From Mesaphorura yosii (lineage: Eukaryota; Arthropoda; Collembola; Poduromorpha; Tullbergiidae): a DNA stretch of 42,937 nucleotides. Made by a program: the position numbers and the translations under genes. This document shows, piece after piece, positions 36,681 to 42,937 of the stretch (position 1 is its first letter; the number at the start of each line of letters is the position of its first letter). The DNA lies in the NCBI GenBank assembly GCA_009869945.1, contig WIXG01000529.1:1-42937 (forward strand), read 5' to 3'. The notes under the pieces are model-generated. The model was not told the DNA's origin, ran no database searches, and worked only from the letters and a program-made list of their open reading frames with translations.

Positions 36681-37549
36681 AATTAAAGTAAAAGCTACCG
36701 ATCGCGTCTTGGACACAAAATCTTCTTGAATCTTAAATCTTAATCTTGATGTTTAGCTTTAATTGGCGAATTAACTTTTACTAGTCCGACTATTCGTATT
36801 TCCTCCTTAGTCTTATGATTTCTTAACTTAACAATTAAGGTTGTAGGTACTCTGTACTTGGTGCAAATCGCAGTTCTGCATTGCAAACCAAATCTACCAA
36901 GAATATTGGCCCATACCATGGCTACAGTAGCTTTGATCACTTGATCTTGATATCTGTGTTAGTAAAAATAGTTTTATGCCTGTGCTTGGTGTTGTGAATT
37001 CGGGCTTTGGCTCTGATACTCTGCGCATCTTATTCATTTGGAAAATAAATCTATGCTTGGGTTGTGCTTGGTGTTGTGAATTCGACTCTGATACTCTCTG
37101 ATCTCATTCATTTGTCCCCAGGCAGGCTGTGCGCTGTGACTGCAAGTATTTACGATTAATTGAATCCGAAATGCAAATATTTGCAGATGCTCTTTTGGCA
37201 AGAAAGTTAAAGTAGAAGTGCTGATCTTTAACTTAATCTCGAGCTTTGGCAAGGCAGTCTGAATGAATGATACGACAGGCATCAACATACTGAGGGTAAT
37301 TGTTTACACTATTTATTAATGCATTTCATCGGGATTTAGGTTCACATACAAGTATTTATAGGAACAATCAAGACTTCTGAATTTGTGATATTTGTTGTGC
37401 GTAGTTAGATTGTGTGAGTTAAAGATTTTCAGAGAATTTGACGGCTTTTGCAAATTTTTTTGCGATAAAAGCTGGGGTAGCGACGATAATATTCAGGCAC
37501 GAGGTCAAACCGGGACTTTGGGGGCTGCGCTTCTAAACCAAAAAATAGA
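36681..37549. other. Spacer with 3' UTR and a local duplication
   Basis: Follows the four-helix gene. It contains the imperfect tandem duplication at 36981-37114 and AT-rich DNA. No coding exon supported. Confidence 0.4.
36981..37114. repeat. Imperfect tandem duplication, unit about 80 bp
   Basis: TGTGCTTGGTGTTGTGAATT begins at 36981 and again at 37063. Each copy is followed by CTCTGATACTCT and, after a short divergent stretch, ATTCATTTG. The second copy lacks about 9 bases. Confidence 0.8.
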
Positions 37550-38554
37550 TGAGAAGACAATGCCAACGACAGCCGATGCTTTTTGACTGAGTGAGTGAGG
37601 TCTCACCGGGATCATGCTGATGACGCCGATCAGGACGAACGAATTCTTCATCCCACATTGGGTTGATGTAAATCCTGCCTGCCATATCGCGGCCCCTGAA
37701 GAACAACCTGCTTTGGGCTCCACTCTCTTGTATCCTTTGGCTCCGTCCACTTCGACACATTCCTCTAATTCCGGACCAGAATACGAACGCCCAGGGAGCC
37801 ACTCCGAGGGCCTGCTAGGCGGTGCAGCAGAATGCTTTTAGCCTTGGTTGAACGAACCTCATGAGAAAAATCGATTGGCAAGGTAAGGAGATGTCATTTA
37901 AAGGCTTCACTCCGCCGTAACAACTTGAAGGATAAACACTAGAATGTCAGCAGGCAGGGACTCACCGTTAAAGCACAAACAGCTCTCCGGGCAGCATCTT
38001 TTGATAAGAATTTCGAAACCCATCAGCATATAGATTATTTGCGCAGCGACAATGCATAGAGCACTTTCCGGCAGTGACCACGTCATATTTCCCCAATGAA
38101 TACCGCAGACAGGTGTGCAAAATCCAAGGCATCCGTCGCCTTCGTTTGCGGAAGATGCAAGCGCGGTCAAACTTTCATACATTTCTGTAGCTGCTAGCAA
38201 GCAAATCAGAGTAAAGTTCCAATTTGCAATCGAATGCCTGAGCCGAGCACCAAGAATAGGAGTCCAAAGTGAAGTCCCCACTCCTCAAGACCTGTAAACC
38301 ATCCATTGACGTATATCGGGAAACTTACCAGACACTGGTCCAATAACTTTCACTTCTCGCTGTGTTTAAAGGACTTCAATTTTCTCGATCAGCTTCTGAT
38401 CCTTTATGACTTTGGCCATATCCACCACACATCACAGAGCACTCTTTAATTCATTTAAATTAATGCTTCCAGTTTCAGGTTCCGTCACGCTGTCAATATC
38501 TTTCAGTTCAGCAATTTCTTTACGCTTTGTGATTATGCCCTTCACTTTTCCGAG
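37550..38554 (-). pseudogene. Gene-like fragments of a possible membrane protein, broken
   Basis: Several minus-strand stretches look protein-coding but do not assemble. At 38554-38432, after an acceptor-like TTTGCAG, comes KVKGIITKRKEIAELKDIDS. Then MAKVIKDQKLIEKIEV (about 38415-38360). Between 38291 and 37907 there is a Cys-rich frame with a hydrophobic segment (ALCIVAAQIIYMLMGF) and an NMT glycosylation site. At 37840-37610 two different frames both look coding (EWLPGRSYSGPELEECVEVD; YINPMWDEEFVRPDRRH). Frame changes without usable introns suggest a decayed transmembrane gene. I cannot name a family, and chance is a real alternative. Confidence 0.25.
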
Positions 38555-41188
38555 CTGCAAAGCTTGAGCTCAAGACCCGAGTTGGTTTCCTCGCTACATT
38601 TCTGGAACCACAACCACAACCGAAGCCAAACCGGAGCCGGTTGTGAATTCCTTCCTTTCCTCCTGTTTCTTATTCGCGAGTTGTGTCCATCGCTGTGCAG
38701 TTCAGCATTAGCATTACTGTTCGGTGGAGCTGCTGAAAAGTGAAAGCGGAGTGCTTCTCGTCGCGTGCTACGTTCACGCTGTGAATGTGAAAGAAAAAGG
38801 TGAGACACACTTAAATTACGATTCCTCTCTTTGTCTCATTTACTCTAATCTTATCTCTGGTCGTCTTTGGCTTATCGCTCTGTTCTTCGCTGATCTGCGC
38901 TGAGGATAACGGAAGACAGTAATGCAAGCGTCGCTTTTTTCGCCACGGTTTTCACGGTTGCAGGCTATAATTAGCACTCGGCCATTGTCAAAGTTTTTAC
39001 ATTAAAAGAAGCCACGCAAGTTGCTTCTCAGAAAATGTGAAAATAAACATTTCCAAATTTGCGAGAGCTTTGATCTATTTCCAGTACATCATTTTCCAAT
39101 TTGAGCAATTTGGAAACTTTCTGACTGCCTTTTCTGTCTCAGACTGCCCCGAGTCTTGATTGCTTTCCTCCACTAGCTTCATGTTTTTCTCTTTTGCTGC
39201 GTGGACTTCGCCAATGCAATTTTAGGAGAAAGTCGGCAGAAAGCGAGTGAAAGAGAATGAATGGACACGAGAGTGAGACAGACGAAAGGTTATTTATCCC
39301 ATTAACACTTCTGTTGTCGCGAAACGGTGTTTACTCTTTCATTACTCGGTTGCAGTCGTTTGCGTGCTAATCTGTGTTTGCGTCCACCCGCGTTCGCGTC
39401 CTGTCATTCTGTTAATTTGTTGATCCCAAAATTCAGCTGTCGTGCTGCGTCTTTACAGTCATGGCGTCTGACGCACATGAATACGCGAATTGCGACTCGA
39501 ATTTGCCACATAAACTTTTCGTACGTGTTAATTACTAGTTCGTCGCGTGCAATTCGTAATGTAAAGAAGAATATGTGCACAGGCGAGAGTCTCAAGTCTG
39601 GGAAAGAAATCTAATTGGCAAATTCCAATCTGAGAGTTTATTTGTGCAAAACTGACAAACAAATTTGCAAATAAACAAACTACACGACGCGATGAGTTTT
39701 CCTTTTGCGTCTGCAGACTGTCGGATTACGTCAAGGTCGCACTTGTTGCATTGCGCTCCGATCTTGCGACTTGGGACCGACCTCATCGTGAATACAAATT
39801 TGCGAATTGGAGAGATCCGCAAAACATAAATAGCAAACCTATCTCGTTTGAAGAGAGAAAAGAATCTAATCTCAAATTTGCAGCTTGTAAATTGTGTTAT
39901 CGCCACTCTTCGCCTTGATCTCAAACCTTAAATGTCGCAAGCGCGTGTCGCGAGGGGCGAAATGGACAAATTGACTTTCTTCGTTGCTCATCTCCGCTTT
40001 GCATCTGTCTTTGCACTAAGGAGTGAGAGTAATTGTAATTTTATGGGTAATAAACGCGCAAAATTGGGTTAACGGTCTCGCAAATAGCGATTTGCGTTCT
40101 GCGAATTGCAAATTGGCTCACTTTGACCAGTCCAGGACTGGCTATCGAGGTCAGTGCCATTCACAAAATGGACAACAAAAATGATGATGACTCACCCCCG
40201 GGCGTGGACGGACTTTCACTCGCAGCATTGCAAATCAAATCATGCCATCTCGTCTTCGTTCGCATCTCCACACACGAGCTGACAGATTGCAGATTGCAGT
40301 CAGGCAGTCAGTCGTCAGTCGCTCTTGATTAGCAGAATAAACTTTGCACGTAAAACTTTGGCGCACGGAAAATACGAAGCATTCGCAAAATATTATTCGG
40401 CAAGTTTTCGTTTCGTAATAAGAAAAGTTTTTGAGAGACAAGAAATTATGATACGAGTGAAGTCAGTCAACAGGCCAAGCCAGGCCAGAGCCAAAGAATT
40501 CGTGCTACTAATTAAAGAAGTCACGGAGAACGAGAAAATGTTGTCAAATCCTTTGTTTACTTCGTGAGCCTTGAGAAAATACTGCCCTGCCCTGCCCTGC
40601 CCTTCTACATCCTTTGCATTCCTTTTTAACATGATGCGAATAGCGAAATGTGATTTTGAGACTTCGTGCGAATTCGTATGGCCGTGTGGGTTAGCAGACG
40701 AGAAAGGCGAATCGAGATTTGATGAAGATTAATCGACATCGATCTCGAAGCGGTCGGCAATGGCAACGGAAGCCTTACCGGTTAGAATTTCTAATGACGC
40801 CTGGGACATTGCAAATCTCCTGTCAACGAGAAAGTGTAATGCAATTCGACAAATGAGAAATAGAACTGAACCGGTGAAAGGAGCAAATCGTAGTATTTAG
40901 TCGAAAAATAGCAATAGCGTTCCAACGACTGTAGCGATATTTTTAGAGTCATCGGACGAGACTCGGACAAAGTTCAAGGTAGCGTTATCGCCTGGCTAAA
41001 AATAGTCGAGGTCTCGTGGTCTTTGAATTCGCTAAATTGCTAATCGGATTAAAAATCTTCGGCAAGATCAGGAATAAAAAGTTGCATCACGGAGAAGGAA
41101 AGCAGAGAACAACCATGGCAAAAATATGAATTGCTGCACATGCAGTGATCGATTCACAGGACTGGCTAATCGCTAATCCTTCTTGCAG
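38555..41188. other. 2.6 kb non-coding region upstream of the GPCR exons
   Basis: No coding exon recognised. Notable are many copies of short motifs built on AATTTGC(G/A)AATT between about 39050 and 40110, and a (TGCCC)4 repeat at 40583-40602. It may contain promoter or enhancer sequence and the 5' UTR of the receptor genes. Confidence 0.4.
40583..40602. repeat. (TGCCC)4 tandem repeat
   Basis: Four perfect TGCCC units. Confidence 0.9.
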
Positions 41189-41555
41189 GGATCAAGACAC
41201 GAAGACGAAATGACGTTGCTGAGCAAACAAGAACCGGGCCCGGTGGATGACACCAGGGACGGGCACTGGCCCTACATCCAGAACATGAACGACCCTCTGC
41301 ACCCTGCTTCGCCACCGCAGCCCGCATCGGCGCCGGAGGCCGTGTTGGAGCTTCTGCTTGAGTACCTCGGCCCAAAACACCTTCCTCTGAGCTCCCTCGT
41401 CCCCATCACGCTTGTCTACTCGCTCATATTCGTCACGGGGCTCATCGGCAACTTCAGCACGTGCATCGTTATCGCCAAGGCCCACTACATGCGCACCTCC
41501 ACAAATTACTACCTCTTCAACCTCGCCATCGCTGATATGCTCACGCTCATCTTCG
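41189..41555 (+). CDS. Neuropeptide GPCR first coding exon (PRXamide/CAPA receptor type)
   Basis: Exon bounded by an acceptor (CTTCTTGCAG, 41179-41188) and a donor (TTCG|GTAAGC at 41555/41556). The ATG is at 41210, giving 115 codons plus one base. The protein begins with a hydrophilic N-terminus, then EYLGPKHLPLSSLVPITLVY, a TM1 ending in LIFVTGLIGNFSTCIVI with the class A Asn, and the start of TM2 (TSTNYYLFNLAIADMLTLIF) with the conserved LA..D. The YLGPK.LP...PIT signature is typical of insect pyrokinin and CAPA receptors, which couple to Gq. The acceptor before the ATG implies an upstream 5' UTR exon. No exon for TM3-TM7 follows before the next receptor start at 42737, so this exon is either spliced over a long distance, used as an alternative first exon, or orphaned. 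Confidence 0.85.
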
Positions 41556-42736
41556 GTAAGCGTACGCGCCTGCCTTGACTGGCAGTTTAACTTTAACTTT
41601 GTCGCAGCTGTACTTTCTCCAGCAACTTGTTGCATTATTTAGCGTGCGAAACCTCCAACATTCTCTGATTTCTCTTGCCCTATCTGTCGACAGTCATGTG
41701 AAGTCGACCTTCTCCGCAAGAGAAACCAGCTAAAGTTATGTAGGCGCAAGAGTTGTCGGCTCTGTCGCAAGATGTCGAACCGTTCTGCTTTCTTTTCTCT
41801 CGCCTTTCTCCGTTCGTCGTGCGTGTCGTGCCTTCAACGTTCACAGTTCACAGAATCAAATCACAATCACTTTGCATTTCCACTCTCACTTCATTTTGCG
41901 TGTGCATTTTCACTGCTCACAAGTTTGATTGATCACACTTTGCGCTGTGCTGTGTGGGCTTGCTTTAGCGTTAATTGACCTGTCAATCAAGAGTAATTAA
42001 GCGGCGACAGGAACAAGGAGAAGACTCAAAGCCTGCCTGGCTGCCCGCCTGCTTGCAAAAGGATTCAAGTTTATAGTCAACCTTTTAACGGGAAATGTGC
42101 GACGAGTGATTAACACGTCGCATCGCGAAAAGCCACAGTAAAAGTTGCCGTAAACAAGAAAGTAATTTACTTTCTGTTGCCGTCCTCATGCCAACGGTCG
42201 ACCGCAGATTCCAATAATTTGAGTTTATTACTCAATACACTTCTCAATAATTCTGTCCGACCAGTTCATTTTACTGCTTCTGGGAAGCCTTTCGTCGATT
42301 TGCGTCAAGAACGACGACCGTTTAATTTTACGGGCGGCGAATGACCAGCCATTTCATTCCACATAATGTCTTGTGCCTCGCCTTGGCCGGCCGACCACGC
42401 GCTGGACGGACGCTGGAACCGTTCTGGAGCTCCTGCAACACAGTGCATTGCACATGGAATGAAACCATAAATGTAAACGCTGAGCCTGCCTCGCACAACG
42501 TTTGCCTAGTCCTTTTGCCTACATTACGCTTGCACTGATCTTTGCTACGGCACGGCAGGGCACAGCAAGGCTTTAAGACTCGCGTTACAGACAGCGTGAC
42601 GGGCTCATTGTCAAGTTGGCCGCGCGATGGAAACGTGCAATTCGCATTTCATCCAGTAGCATGTGCAAGCATTCGAAGCGACACGTAATCGTAACGTGCA
42701 AGTGGTTGTGACCGTGAAATTGTGACAACCACTGCC
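41556..42736. other. Sequence between the two receptor exons
   Basis: About 1.2 kb. I searched for exons encoding TM3-TM7 with DRY, WxP or NPxxY motifs and saw none. It may be intron and/or the promoter of the second receptor exon. Confidence 0.5.
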
Positions 42737-42937
42737 ATGGAAATGGAATTTGAGGCTGACCGCGATACGTCAGCGGAGCCGGCCAGCTTCGACGTGGACG
42801 CACACTTGGAGCAGTACCTCGGGCCCAAGTCGCTTCCGTACGAGACGCTGATTCCGATCACTGTGATCTACGTGGCCATTTTCCTCAGTGGAGTGTTTGG
42901 GAACGTGACGACGATGCTCGTGATCCTCACAAATCAG
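42737..42937 (+). CDS. Second neuropeptide GPCR exon (partial, runs off the window)
   Basis: Opens with ATG at 42737 and is still open at the window edge (67 codons). The sequence contains EQYLGPKSLPYETLIPITVI, then YVAIFLSGVFGNVTTMLVIL. These match the N-terminal signature and TM1 of the exon at 41210 with the same spacing. It is therefore a paralogue or duplicated first exon of the same PRXamide/CAPA receptor family. No splice acceptor is evident immediately before the ATG. The conserved TM1 Asn is present in GVFGNV. Confidence 0.8.
   Translation, partial: MEMEFEADRDTSAEPASFDVDAHLEQYLGPKSLPYETLIPITVIYVAIFLSGVFGNVTTMLVILTNQ

Noticed and set aside
38292..38328. 37-base GT-AG intron joining two fragments of the broken minus-strand gene
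   Set aside because: Too short for a spliceosomal intron (all others here are at least 61 bases), and the frame still breaks soon after.

Overview
This is a eukaryotic nuclear window, almost certainly from an arthropod. Genes are compact and multi-exon, with many introns of only about 60-100 bp bounded by GT-AG, and intergenic DNA is AT-rich. Every confident protein is animal-like, including neuropeptide-receptor exons, CNNM, TGS1, REXO4, METTL25 and a tudor protein. Very short introns plus a decayed F-box gene would suit a springtail (Collembola) or small crustacean, but that placement is an inference. No rRNA, tRNA, CRISPR array or transposase gene was seen.

Layout. 0.4-12.7 kb is a catalase cluster: two copies on + (A, B), one on - (C). 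Between B and C lie a 9-exon methylcrotonoyl-CoA carboxylase beta-like gene (-), whose second catalytic half has lost its signature motif, and a frameshifted F-box relic (+). 14.1-20.9 kb is a run of three minus-strand genes: a two-block tudor protein, a METTL25-type methyltransferase and a small Yae1/LTO1-like protein. The last two are only 12 bp apart. After 2.4 kb of apparently empty DNA come ornithine aminotransferase (+), a CNNM transporter lacking its C-terminal cyclic-nucleotide-like domain (-), a carbohydrate sulfotransferase (-), REXO4 (+), TGS1 (+), a small minus-strand ORF, and a four-helix membrane protein (+). 37.5-38.6 kb holds gene-like but broken minus-strand fragments. The last 4 kb has two related first exons of PRXamide/CAPA-type neuropeptide GPCRs; the second runs off the window.

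Functionally the window is mixed. Peroxide removal (catalases) and mitochondrial amino-acid metabolism (MCC-beta-like, OAT) sit beside RNA and RNP processing genes (TGS1, REXO4, tudor, METTL25, LTO1-like) and membrane or signalling genes. Nothing suggests a single co-regulated pathway apart from the catalase cluster and the LTO1-METTL25 pair. Exon boundaries were worked out by hand from splice signals, reading phase and recalled family sequences, so they are models rather than transcripts.
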